A stretch of 64,000 bases of DNA. Source: a virus. The notes beneath the pieces were generated by a model, which made no database searches, was not told where the DNA came from, and was given only the letters and a program-made list of their open reading frames with translations. The DNA lies in IMG/VR virus record IMGVR_UViG_3300025383_000018, positions 19,776-83,775 of that record, one strand, 5' to 3'. Positions 16,997 to 29,800 of the stretch are shown here, piece after piece. The position numbers and the translations under genes were made by a program. Numbering within the stretch: the first letter of the stretch is position 1; every line of letters begins with the position of its first letter.

Positions 16997-17371
16997 ATGG
17001 CACTATATAACGGATTCAGTACTGCGAATGGCGGTAAAAAGTTTCGATTAACCGATTTCAAGTTGGTTAAACAAGACGTCACGAACAATTTTAATATTCG
17101 CAGAGGCGAAAAGTTGATGAATCCCAGTTTTGGTACTATTATTTGGGATAGACTGTTCGATCCAATGGACAGTGATTTGCAAAATGCCATCACCAATGAC
17201 GTTTACAAGATTATAGCTTATGATCCAAGAGTCTCTGCAAGCAATGTTGTAGTAACAAAATATGACAAAGGTATACAAATTCAATTTGATTTACTGTATA
17301 TTGCAACAGGCCAAGTTTCTAAGTTAGAATTAAACTTCAGTAACGAATCTAATTCAATGACCACCAACTAA
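16997..17371 (+). CDS. 25: Baseplate wedge protein gp25
   Basis: 124 residues, like T4 gp25 (132). It has the GPW/gp25 family pattern: RRGEKLMNPSFGTIIWDRLFD (central part), then YDPRV, equivalent to the conserved EPR-type motif that nucleates the sheath. The protein starts sheath assembly from the wedge. The ATG is 18 bases after the spike stop. Confidence 0.92.
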   Translation: MALYNGFSTANGGKKFRLTDFKLVKQDVTNNFNIRRGEKLMNPSFGTIIWDRLFDPMDSDLQNAITNDVYKIIAYDPRVSASNVVVTKYDKGIQIQFDLLYIATGQVSKLELNFSNESNSMTTN

Positions 17372-17404
17372 AACTGTACCTTTAAGTTAGCATATTTCAA
17401 ATGC

Positions 17405-17412
17405 AATAAATA
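17405..17412 (+). promoter_or_regulatory. Putative late promoter (AATAAATA)
   Basis: CAATAAATAC in the 58-base gap before gp6, 17 bases before its ATG. It matches 7 of 8 positions of the late box. Confidence 0.45.
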
Positions 17413-17429
17413 CTTAAAACGGGAACAGT

Positions 17430-20400
17430 ATGGCAACCACATCCAGACAAAATAGTCTACTTGTTAATCAAGATTGGACAAGATTATACGAAAGCTTTAG
17501 GAACGCAGATTTTCAAAGCTATGACTTTCAAACCTTGCGCAAAAGCATGGTTGATTATCTACAACTTTATTATCCCGAGGACTTCAATGATTTTGTAGAA
17601 AGCAGTGAGTATATTGCTTTATTGGATTTAATTGCCTTCTTGGGACAAAGTTTAGCATTTCGTACAGACTTAAATGCCCGTGAAAATTTTATTGATACCG
17701 CACAACGCCGTGACAGTATTCTTAAATTAGCCAAGTTAGTTAGTTATGTTCCTAAACGTAATCAAACAGCATCAGGTTATTTGAAATTTGTCAGTGTCCA
17801 AACCACTGAGCCAATAAGTGACAGCAGTGGTATTGATATTACCAATGCTATTATACGCTGGAATGACAACACAAATATCAATTGGTATGAACAATTTGTG
17901 TCGGTTATTAATGCATCTTTGCAGTCAAATCAATACATAGGTAAACCCAGCAATAGTCAAACTATCAACGGGGTAGTAAATGACGAGTATCAGATCAATA
18001 CACCCGCAAACAACTTGCCAGTGTACGCATTTCAAACACAAGTTGAAAGCACAAGCTTGAATTTTGAAATCGTCAGCGCCAGTAGTGTGGGTAAAGACTA
18101 TATCTATGAAGTAAGTCCACAACCTAGTGCACCGTTGAATATTCTTTATAAAAACGATAACTTAGGCAATGCCAGCAACAACACTGGATTTTTTGCTTAT
18201 TTCAAACAAGGTTCATTGCAAAATGTAAATTTTGGAGTGACTGAAAGTGTACCAAATAATCTAGTCAGTATCAATTATAACAATATTAATAATACTGATG
18301 TTTGGTTGTATGAATTGTCCAATGCAGGTACTGTTCGTTATGAGTGGACACAAGTTCCAGCAGTGGCTGGTGTTAACATTATCTATAATAACAATTCTGC
18401 ACAAAAAAGCTTTCAAGTGAATACTCGCAACAATGACCAAATTGATTTAGTATTTGGCGACGGTACTTTTGCACAAATTCCACAAGGTAGTTTTAGAACA
18501 TACTTTAGAACCAGTGCAGGCCTTGCATATAAAATTACTCCAGATGAAATGCAAAACATCAAATTGAGTATTCCCTATGTCAGCAGAGCTGGCAGATTGG
18601 AAACACTGACCATAGTTGCAAGTTTGAAGTATACTATTGCCAATAGCATCGCCACTGAAAGTATTAAAGATATCAGTACAAGAGCTCCACAACAATACTA
18701 TACACAAAATCGTATGGTTACTGGAGAAGATTACAATACTTTCCCTTATGGTTATTTTAACAGTATTAGTAAAATCAAATCTGTTAACCGCAGTAGCAGT
18801 GGTGTAAGTAGATACTTGGATGTAATTGACACTACAGGAAGATACAGTAGTACAAATATATTTGCAGATGACGGTGTTATCTATAAAGAAGATGCCACTA
18901 GATATTTTGATTTTACTTGGAATACAACTGCAGACATATTAAAAGTAATTGATAATCAGTTAACTCCTATCATCGAAAATTCGTCGATGGCTCATTTTTA
19001 TTACGAAAACTTCAATCGTTTTAGTTTAACAAATATGGCCTGGAATAGAACTACAGTTGCTACAGGAGCAAGTACTGGTTATTTTGTAAGCAGTACCGGA
19101 ACTCCACAAGCAATTGGAAGTGATGTAAGCGGCAATAACTCTTATCTAACACTTGAAAGTATCGTAGTGTTTAGTCCTGGCACAGGCAACTATTTTAATA
19201 GTCAAAATGAAATAGTAGCATTACCTGCGTCTGGGGTATTACCTCCCAACGGACAACCGTTATTATATGTGGCAGTAACACAATTAGTAGGAACCGGTGC
19301 TCAAGGCGTGTTAACATCAGGTCTTGGTCCAGTAACTCTGAGCCAAAATGTACCGTCTGGTGCAATTGCAACCACAGTTATTCCAAGTTTTAGTAACTCT
19401 TTTAGCAGTACATTTGTTGCTACTTTAATTAAACTAATACAAAGTTACACAGAGTTTGCGATTCGATTTGACCAAGCTACCAACAGTTGGGCAATTGTTT
19501 CTTTACAAAACATAAATTCTACTAAGCCTTTTAGTCAAGCCAATCAAGGTTCATCCAATGGCACTAACAGTGACAGCAGTTGGTTACTGAATTTTACAGT
19601 CAATGACTTAATTTATACAGTGACTGCTCGAGGACTTAGTTATGTATTTGAAAGTGCAAACCAAACTAAATTTTATTTCGACAAACAAGTTAAGATTTTT
19701 GATAGTGTAACTGGATCAACAATACACGACTTTGTTAACGTACTAAAAGTAAACGGAGACCCAGATACAAATCAACCTTTGCAGGAAAACATCACTTGGT
19801 TTATTGACAATCAAGTAGCAGAAAGCGACGGTTATGTTGATAATAGTAAAGTGTTAATCACATTTGCCGATTCTAATTATAATGGCGTTCCCGACAATCC
19901 AGATATATTCAAAACCATTGTTCAACCCGATGTTGATGTTGCCAAGAAGTTGGTATTCTTCCAAAAAACGTATGGTTACGATAGTTTTATTACCTATACA
20001 CTAGTCGACAATACCACGGTAAATGTTGAATATCCTAATCAACAAAGTATCAAAAATAAATTAGCAAACTATCTGGACGGTCAATTGTTCTACGCCACAG
20101 ATGAACAAAATTTTTACTTGTTATCAGTGACTAATGGGGTCTATAGCTTATCGGCCACTGCAGATTATATTGTAAAAACTGGAAGACAGGGTTTATATTT
20201 CCAATACAGACACAATGCTCCAGGAAACAGACGCATAGACCCAAGCCCCAGTAATCTTATTGATATGTATATTCTGACAACTCAATACGAAAGAGACTAT
20301 ATTTCTTGGGTAACAGACACAACCGGTGCGATTGCAGAACCCAGTGTACCAACTAGCGAAAGTCTTAGACTGTTGTATAATGACTTGGAAAATTATAAGA

Positions 20401-20834
20401 GTGTAAGTGATGCTATCATTTATAATTCTGCTACATTCAAGCCTTTGTTTGGCTCTAAAGCAGATTCTACACTACAAGCTACTTTCAAAGTAATTAAAAA
20501 TTCAAATGTAAATGTAAGTGACAGCGAAATTCGCAGTCAAGTGCTAATGTATATTAACAATTACTTCAACACCAGTAACTGGGATTTCGGCGAAACTTTC
20601 TACTTCACTGAATTAGCCACTTATATTCAACAAGCAATGGCACCTAACATCAGTAGTATCATTATCGTTCCTAACACTGCTGGTCAAATTTATGGTAGTA
20701 TGCAACAGATTAGCAGTGGGCCAAATGAAATATTAATCAGTTGTGCCACTGTTGAAAACATTGAGGTAATCACTGCTATCACCGCCGCTCAATTGAACCT
20801 ACAAAATCAATTGGTAAATACTATTATAAACTAA
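17430..20834 (+). CDS. 6: Baseplate wedge protein gp6
   Basis: 1134 residues, well above T4 gp6 (660). The N-terminus (SSEYIALLDLIAFLGQSLAF, RTDLNARENFIDTAQRRDSI, LAKLVSYVPKRNQTASGYL) is the gp6 signature, and the C-terminus (about 1000-1134) has the gpJ-like part, including TFKVIKNSNVNVSDSEIRSQ. The extra length lies in the middle, in beta-rich insertions. gp6 makes the wedge ring that opens on sheath contraction. It follows gp25 and precedes the giant wedge protein, as gp25-gp6-gp7 do in T4. Confidence 0.92.
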   Translation: MATTSRQNSLLVNQDWTRLYESFRNADFQSYDFQTLRKSMVDYLQLYYPEDFNDFVESSEYIALLDLIAFLGQSLAFRTDLNARENFIDTAQRRDSILKLAKLVSYVPKRNQTASGYLKFVSVQTTEPISDSSGIDITNAIIRWNDNTNINWYEQFVSVINASLQSNQYIGKPSNSQTINGVVNDEYQINTPANNLPVYAFQTQVESTSLNFEIVSASSVGKDYIYEVSPQPSAPLNILYKNDNLGNASNNTGFFAYFKQGSLQNVNFGVTESVPNNLVSINYNNINNTDVWLYELSNAGTVRYEWTQVPAVAGVNIIYNNNSAQKSFQVNTRNNDQIDLVFGDGTFAQIPQGSFRTYFRTSAGLAYKITPDEMQNIKLSIPYVSRAGRLETLTIVASLKYTIANSIATESIKDISTRAPQQYYTQNRMVTGEDYNTFPYGYFNSISKIKSVNRSSSGVSRYLDVIDTTGRYSSTNIFADDGVIYKEDATRYFDFTWNTTADILKVIDNQLTPIIENSSMAHFYYENFNRFSLTNMAWNRTTVATGASTGYFVSSTGTPQAIGSDVSGNNSYLTLESIVVFSPGTGNYFNSQNEIVALPASGVLPPNGQPLLYVAVTQLVGTGAQGVLTSGLGPVTLSQNVPSGAIATTVIPSFSNSFSSTFVATLIKLIQSYTEFAIRFDQATNSWAIVSLQNINSTKPFSQANQGSSNGTNSDSSWLLNFTVNDLIYTVTARGLSYVFESANQTKFYFDKQVKIFDSVTGSTIHDFVNVLKVNGDPDTNQPLQENITWFIDNQVAESDGYVDNSKVLITFADSNYNGVPDNPDIFKTIVQPDVDVAKKLVFFQKTYGYDSFITYTLVDNTTVNVEYPNQQSIKNKLANYLDGQLFYATDEQNFYLLSVTNGVYSLSATADYIVKTGRQGLYFQYRHNAPGNRRIDPSPSNLIDMYILTTQYERDYISWVTDTTGAIAEPSVPTSESLRLLYNDLENYKSVSDAIIYNSATFKPLFGSKADSTLQATFKVIKNSNVNVSDSEIRSQVLMYINNYFNTSNWDFGETFYFTELATYIQQAMAPNISSIIIVPNTAGQIYGSMQQISSGPNEILISCATVENIEVITAITAAQLNLQNQLVNTIIN

Positions 20835-20846
20835 TCAGAACGAGTT

Positions 20847-23800
20847 ATGCCAATTACAAAAACGGTAAATCTGTTACCAGGAACATTCCAAAGTGAAACT
20901 AATAAAAAGTTCTTAAATGCAACTTTAGATCAGTTAGTAACCGAAAGCAACTTAAAAACAATCAGCGGATATGTAGGTCGCAAGTTTGCTCCTGGGTTTG
21001 AATCTATTACAAACTATATCAGAGAACCTGACTTAACTCGAGCCACTTATCAACTTGAGCCTAGTGTTGCAGTAACAGATCCTGCGACTCAGGACATAGA
21101 GTTTCATGTAACTTATCCCGAAGTACTACAACAAATTAGTTATTTTGGCGGAAACGTAACAAATCAAAGTAGACTGTGGGACAGCGAGTACTACAGTTAT
21201 GACCCGCACATTAATTTAGATGCGTTTATCAACTTTACACACTACTATTGGGTACCTGAAGGACCTGATAGTGTATTCGTAAGTGCAGGCAACATCTACT
21301 TAAATTCAGAAATTACAGTATTTCCTATTGATAGTCAGGGTGTTTACAATTTTAGCAATTGGAATCAAATTGCCAATCCTGACTTGGTGTTGGCCAAAGG
21401 GTATGCGTATAATTTTCACGTTAATCAGCCAGGTAAGCCTTTTTGGATACAGAATGTTATAGGTGAATTCGGCACACATCCTAATATTGCAGGAGTAACA
21501 AATAACGGTATCGATACAGGTACCATTACTTTTGTAGTTCCAACAGACGCAACACAAGGTACTTACTATTATCAAGACGGAGTAGTTACCAGTGAGCAAG
21601 GAACTATTCGTATTATTGATCCTGCAGTCAACACTATAAATGTTGAAACCGACATATTGGGACAAACACGTTACATCAGCCCTAATGCAGTTGAATTTGT
21701 CAATGGTCTTAAAGTTAGATTTGACAATACTGTAATACCAGAAACATATCAAAATAAAGAATATTATGTCGAAGGTGTGGGTACCGGTATTAAACTAGTA
21801 GATGTTCAAACGTTGTTAAATGCAGAGACTGGATCTTTGGGATCCACAGTTAAAGATTATATAACAATCAATAGAGCCAGCAGTGATGTTAATCCTTGGA
21901 GCACTAACAATCGTTGGTTTCACCAAGATGTAATCACAGGCAGTAATGTCCCTACAGTGCCATTAACTGCAGACGAAACAGTATATCCTTATCCATTGGC
22001 TGCAAATTTAACTGCAGATACAGATTTTATTACTGCGGATCAAACAGAAAGATCCAGTCCACAATTAAAAGGCCTTGCAAGAGCCAATAGACCTATTATT
22101 GAATTTGAAGCAGACTTAAAATTATATAATTTTGGTACCACTGGTATTACTCCAGTTACTCTATTAGATACCACAGTAACAGAACCTTTTTTAACTTTAG
22201 AAGGCAGTAAAGTTAAGTCAGTCAATGGTATAGTTACTACTACCATAGACGGTGTGCCTTTGACAAACGGAATGACTGTGATTTTTGCTGCAATGCAAAA
22301 TCCAAAAACTCCAGAAACTGTATGGAAAATAAATTTTGTTGACGAAATAGGAATAGCCAACACAGATGTCAAAACAATACATTTATCATCAGTTACTGCG
22401 GCAACTGAAAATACCAGTGTCACAGTTACCAGTGGTTTGAAAAACAGCGGTAGTTATTATTACAATGGTGTAAATTGGATTCGTGCACAACAAAAAACAT
22501 CAGTGAATCAACCGCCGATGTTTGATGTATTTGATGTAAACGGTGTTAGCTTTGGTGATACTGCAGTTTACCCTGGTAGTAATAGTTCTGCGTTTTTTGG
22601 TACAAAAATCTTTAGTTATGGAGTTGGCACAGGTGTTGCCGACAAGGAACTTGGATTCCCACTGGTCTATAAAAATATCAATAATATAGGTGATATCGAA
22701 TTTGTTAATAATTTTGACAACGATACATTTGTTTATACTGTTGATAAAGTCAACTACACTGACAAAGTAAATCGTGGATACTTATATAAAAATGAAGGTT
22801 CTTCATCGTTTGAAAAATTAAATGTATGGCGTACAGTAGTCGAGCACAGTAAACAATATCAGGATATAAGTTACATATTTGACGGCATTACAAACTCATT
22901 TGCTATAGATGTTCCTCCTGCAACAGATGCAATAATTCCTTCTTTGTTGGTATTTGTAAACTATCAAAAATTAACAGTTGCAAGATATACTGTAACTGCT
23001 GGACCGAATAATACACAAATTGTTGTTATAGATTCAACAATTCTTAAAGATTCCGATAGAATAGATATTTTGGTATACAGTACACAAGTGAGCCAATTTG
23101 GTACTTACGAAGTTCCTGGCAACTTAAACTTCAATGCTCAAAATGCTGTGTTAACTACCCCAACATTGGGAGATATGAGAAATCATATAAACAAACTAAC
23201 GCAAAACAGTACAAAATTCTTGGGTCGTTATCCAGGTGTTAGTAATTTAAGAAATATTGATGTAGTAGGGCAAGGCGGAACTATTCTGCAACAAAGCGGA
23301 CCTGTTACTTTGGCATCAATGTTCTTGACAGATGACAAATTAAATTTTGTTAACAGCATCAAAACAGCACAATTTGAGTATGCAAGATTTAAGAATAAAT
23401 TTATAACCTTTGCTGGTAACAGTAACCAATTGGTTTTTAATACTGCTGCTGAAAGTGTTGATTATATTCTAAAACAAATTAATAAAGCCAAGAACAAAAC
23501 ATTCCCTTGGTACCACAGTGATATGGTTCCTTACGGGGACAATAAAACAATTACCACACATAAAGTAATAGAAGCAGCCATAAGAAATTATGAAATCAGC
23601 AGTATTTTTAGCCCTACTACTTTAAGCAGTCGTGCAATTTTAGTTTACCATAACGGATCGCAACTGTTGTTAAATCGTGATTATACGTTTATGACCAATA
23701 GTGCTGGTGTTAGTTTATCATCCAGTGTTACGCTAGCCATTGGGGATCTAATAGAAGTAGTTGAATATCTAAGTACAGATGGCAATTATATTCCAGAAAC

Positions 23801-26800
23801 GCCAAGTAAATTAGGATTATATCCAAAATATAAACCAGGTATAGTCACTGACACCACATATCTTACTACACAACAGTTTATACAAGGACACGACGGCAGT
23901 TTAACTCCAGTGTTCAATGATTTCAGAGATTCTTTATTACTAGAATTAGAAAAAAGAATTTACAATAACATCAAAGCAGTATACGATGAATCAATTGTAA
24001 ATGTATATTCAGTTAAACCTGGTAAATTTAGAACCAACACCTATAGCCCTAAAGATTTTAATTTGATATTGAGCAGAGGATATTTACCTTGGGCAAATTC
24101 AAACCAATTGGATTATACAACTAATTCTACTACTGATTTATCAAATCCTTTTACATTTAACTATGGTGGCAGCATTGACACAGTCAATGGAGAAACATTG
24201 CCCGGTAGTTGGAGAGCTTGTTACGAGTATTTTTATGATACACAACATCCAGACTCTGCTCCTTGGGAAATGTTGGGATTTACAGAAAAACCCAGCTGGT
24301 GGAATACACAGTACGGTCCTGCACCCTATACCAGTGGTAATAAAATATTGTGGGATGATTTAGAAGCTGGATACATTGCACAAGGACCACGTCAAGGCAT
24401 AGACCCCGTTTTCAGTCGTCCCGGATTAAGTGCAATTATTCCTGTAGACGATAGCGGTAACAGAATTCCACCATTGGGACTGCTAACAAATGACACAATA
24501 ACTGACCATTTTGTACAAAACTGGCAAGTAGGACAGTATAGCCCAGTAGAAACTGCTTGGAGAAACAGCAGCGAATATGCTTATGATGTGCAAATAGCTT
24601 TGGCATTAACCAGCCCTGCAAAATATTTTGGACTAGGTGTTGCAGTACACAAATGCAGATATAATTATGACTTGGGTCAGTTCTTATTAGACACAACAAA
24701 CTTTAGATTGACTCCTGCTGATATTGACATAAATGGCTACACAGATTTGTCAGGCAATGTTACTCGTGCTGCAGGATATCTAAATTGGATTGCAGATTAT
24801 CAAACACATTTAGGCATACTGTCGTCTGCCACTTTGCAACGATATGCACAAAATTATACTGTACAATTGAGCTACAGAATGGCAGGATTTAGCGGAAAAC
24901 AATTCCTAAAAATACTAGCAGAACAAAATAGTCCTAATTCAATTAGTGATAGTGTTATTATTCCTGAAGAAGATTATTCTTTAGTATTGAACAAATCTAC
25001 TCCTATAGGCAATCCTAGATATAGTGCAGTTAGTGTTGAAAAAACATCAGACGGATTCAAAGTCACGGGGTATGACACATTCAATCCTTATTTTACTGTT
25101 GTTATACCTAATACAACTGGCAACAGTTATGAAATATCAGTACTAAAAGAATCAGCTGCTTACTACACTGAATTCACCAACTACAAAATAGCAGTACCAT
25201 ACGGCACAACATTTTCCACTGTTCAACAGTTGGTAGGATTCTTATCAGGTTACGAACAATTTTTAACATTGCAGGGATTTAGATTCAATTACTTTGACAC
25301 AGACCTCGAGCAAATTAGAAATTGGGCACTAAGTGTAAATGAATTATTATTCTGGGTGCAACAAAACTGGGCAGTGGGTAGTTTAATAGTATTAAGTCCA
25401 TTTGCAGATAGAGTTGAGTTTGGTCGTGCAGATGGAGTAGTTGATAAAATCTCTAATAGTTTTTACGGCAACAAGATAATGAATCAAAATTTCATTACTT
25501 TAGATCCAGACTCTTATAAGGTTGTCAGAGATGATAACTTGTTTGTTTTGGCTACTAATTCTAAGAGTGCTGATATGATAGCATTTTTAGACTTGAGTGT
25601 TGTTCAATACGAGCACGCAATTATATTAAACAATAAAACACAGTTCAATGATTTGATATATGATCCTGCGTTAGGCCAACGACAGTTTAGATTAAAATTA
25701 GTCGGCAGTAAAACCAATGGTTGGACTGGAATATTAAATCCGCAGGGATTTGTATACAACAATGATGTTGTGCAACTTTGGGCTGCTGGAAACGATTACC
25801 TTAAAGGCGATCTTGTACAGTACAAGAATTTCTATTATACCGCTAGTAAGGATATTCCTGCCACATCAACATTTACTTTTGCAGACTGGTTACCATACGA
25901 TAAGAATCGTATGAATACCGGACTAATGAATAACTTTGCCACAAATGCAAGTATGGGTCGTCATTTTTATGATACCGACCACGTAAATCTGCAAAGTGAT
26001 TTTGCACAATATGCATTGGGATTAATAGGCTATAGAAATCGCAGTTACTTGACAGAACTAGGTTTAGATGATACTACTCAAGTAAAATTCTATCAAGGAT
26101 TTATTAAAGAAAAAGGCACACACAATGCCATTAACGCATTGGCTGATGTAAGTTTCAATTCACAAGAATCCAACAGTATTGCAGTCAATGAAGAATGGGC
26201 ATTTAGATTGGGCAGTTATGGTAGTTTAGAAACCAATCAGTATGTTGAGATAGTATTAGACGAAAACTATACATTAAACAATCCCACAAGTTTACAGGTT
26301 GTTGATAATGCAACAGTGGTATATGCAAATTTATACACCAGTGGAACAGGAGTACATAAAACTTCTGCCACTGATAAAGTATGGACAAGTCCGTTCTTCT
26401 TGACAAGAACCACAGATAGCGATTATACAAATGATATTCAAACTGCTGGATTTGTTAATTTAGATGATGTAGATTACACAATATTTGATTTAACAGACAC
26501 TTCTACACTAAGCGGAAAAGTAGAAGAAATTGGTGCAGGTAATATTATATGGTGTGCGGTTGATTATACCAAAGATTGGAATGTATATAGAGTAAATGAG
26601 TCTACCACAAATGTAGTTAAAATTACCAATGCACTAAATGGCCGTGTACTAATGAAAACTGACGGCTATCACGGACTCAAAGAAAACGACACAGTTTTAG
26701 TATCCAACAGCAGTCAATTTGACGGATTTTATAAAATTGAAAGAGTAGAATCACTGACAAGTTTTGTAGTTAAGTACAACGGAGATCTAACTGGCTTTAG

Positions 26801-29800
26801 TGGAACCACAGAGTCAGATGGCCTACATAAATTGGTAAGTTTACGTTTTAATGAGCCCAGTGATGTTATTTCTTATACTCCAGTTAACGGGTGGACTGCT
26901 AACAGTAAAGTATGGATCAATGACAATACTGCAAATAACAATTGGGCAGTATACAACAAAACAGATCCTTGGCAACCAATTTTAAGCTTTGCAACTGAAA
27001 GCCCATATGCTGGCGCCAATTTTGGTACAAGTGTAAAACTTAGTGCAGATAATAAATTAGCAATAGTTGGTGCTCCTGGATATGCCAATGGAACAGGTGC
27101 ACTAGTTGAATACTTGTATGCTTATTCAACTACTACTGGAAAATTAGCAGAAAACTCTACAATCATTGGATCTGCACAAAATACTGCCGGTATGGGCACA
27201 AGTCTTGCATTAGGTTCCAATCATATTGTAACTGGAGCTCCTGGCAGTTCCGACGGGTCAGGCTATGTGTATGTTTATACTAAAAACTTCTTGGGCGTTA
27301 TTACTCAACAACAAATTTTAGGACCAACGACTACAAATTCATCAGAATTTGGTACTAGTGTTGCAATCAGTGAAGATGCACATTGGATGTATGTAGGCGC
27401 ACCTGGAGAAAAAGCAGTTTATGCGTACCAATGGTTCTCTAATTTAACATCAAGTAGTCAGACATTCTCTGCTACAACAGGATCAGACACACAGTATATG
27501 ATTACTGATTTTACAATTGCAGGACCTGAATTTTTAACTGCAACAGTAATTACTTCTTTAGAATCATATACATTAGTATACGGCACTGGTTTTACAGTAT
27601 CGGGTACTACATTAACTTTTGTCAATCCTGTGCCTGCCGGTACACTGATTGTTCGTCAACAACCTGGTTACCAGTTGAAAGATAAAATATTTTATAACAA
27701 CGGTGACAATAATTTTGGCTACAGTATTGCAACAACTACCGATGGCAGACAAATTGCAGTAGGTGCACCCACTGATAATGGCGAAGCAGGTAGTGTTAGT
27801 ATATACGACAGAACTGTGGAACAATTCTTAGGTAACGGAATAGAAACTAAATTCAGTAGCCCCCGTGAGTTAGTTTACACAGATAGAGTTTATGTAAATG
27901 ATATTTTGCAAACTTACGGTACTGATTATACCATTTATAGTGTTAGCGGTTATCCTACACATCACAGTGAATTTGAATTTACAGTTGCTCCCCCACAAAA
28001 TAGTATTGTTACAATAGAAACAAATCAATTCAAATTACTAAAACGATTTAGCAATCCAGCCGGAACAAAAGCACAGTTGGGATTCAGTGTTGACATTGAT
28101 GCAACTGACAGTACTGTATATGCAGGAGCACCACACGCAAATACAAATAGATACTATGCTGGTCAAGTCTATAGATATGTAAACCAAGCAAGAGTATACG
28201 GAACCATTACTGGTAAAGTACAAAACCCAACCGTTACTCCTGGTAATAGTATTAGAATCAACGACTTTGAAATTATATTCATCTACAGCGATTTAGATAG
28301 CACAGTAACTGCAATTAATAATCACTTTATCCCTGGATTGTCAGCGGCTAATGTCAACGGTTATTTGCAATTGACAACAACTGCAACTGCAGATTCAAAC
28401 AAAATAAGAATCTTACCTGGAATGGGAAATAGTATCCAGGATTTGGGACTAGATGTATTTGTTCAAGTTGAAATTATCAATAATCCGACTAACAATGCAT
28501 ACGACTTGTTTGGACAAAATGTAAAAATTAATCCATCAAATAATGTATTGGCAGTATCTAGTACTGCTGCTATAACAAGCGAAGTTACTATATTTGATAC
28601 GGACCATATAGCCACTACTTTTGATTCTGGATCAATGGTGTTTGTTGATGAAGTGATTTCCGGCGGGGTTTGGATGTTTAGCTATTTGGCAAACAGTAAA
28701 AATGATATTGCTGATCCTGGAGTATTTGCATTTGTTCAACAGATTAATCCCTACAGTTCCGGAATTAACCCATCATTGCAACCTTATGTTAATTTTGGTA
28801 GTGCGATAGATTTTAATTCCACTGAAATGATTATTGGATCTAATTTTGATAATACATATGGTACCGCAGCTGGAAGAATTTATCAATTTAGTAATCCTGC
28901 AGGACTATTGGGGTGGGACGTTTATACCGCCGAAGAACCTGAAGTTGATATTAATTCTATTGTAAAAGCATTTGTCTACAGTGATAAATCACAAACAATT
29001 ACACATACCCTAGATTATATTGATCCTGCAAAAGGTAAAATATTGGGAATAGCTGAACAAGATATCAGTTATAAAGTGGCACACGATCCCGGTGTTTACA
29101 ATCACGGAACAAACGGTACAGTTACTTTAGACTCTGCGTTCCACTGGGACAGCAACGAAGTTGGAAAAGTTTGGTGGGATCTTAGCACAGTACGATTCTT
29201 GAACTACGAACAAGGCAGTATACAATATCGCACTACAAACTGGGGAGGAACATTCCCTGGCAGCAGTATTGATGTATACGAGTGGGTAGAAAGTATGTAT
29301 CCACCAAGCCAATATGTAGCCACTGGTGGAGACGGGACACCAAAATATCCAGACAATAGTGCATACAGTACAGTAAATTATGTAGATCCTGAAACAAATC
29401 AGACTATTGTAAAATACTACTATTGGGTCAAAGATAAGTCTACAGTTGACGTAAAATTAAAGAACAGAACTGCTCCGGTATCAGCAATTGCAAGTTATAT
29501 AAAAGATCCTAAAAATAGTGGGGTCGAGTATTTTGCTGCAATCAGAAATGATAGTATTGCAATTTATAATTTAGCAGGTACGGCAACAGGTAAAGATACC
29601 ATACTCCACATAGATTATTCTACTCGTACTGATGCTGATAATATTATTCACAGTGAATTTGTATTATTAAGTGAAACAAATAGTCGTGCAGATGATATCC
29701 CCACTGCGATCTATAACAAACTAGTTGATAGTGTTAGCGGAATAGATGCATTTGGTAATCAAGTTCCAGATCCTTTGTTGCCGGTACAAACACGTTACGG

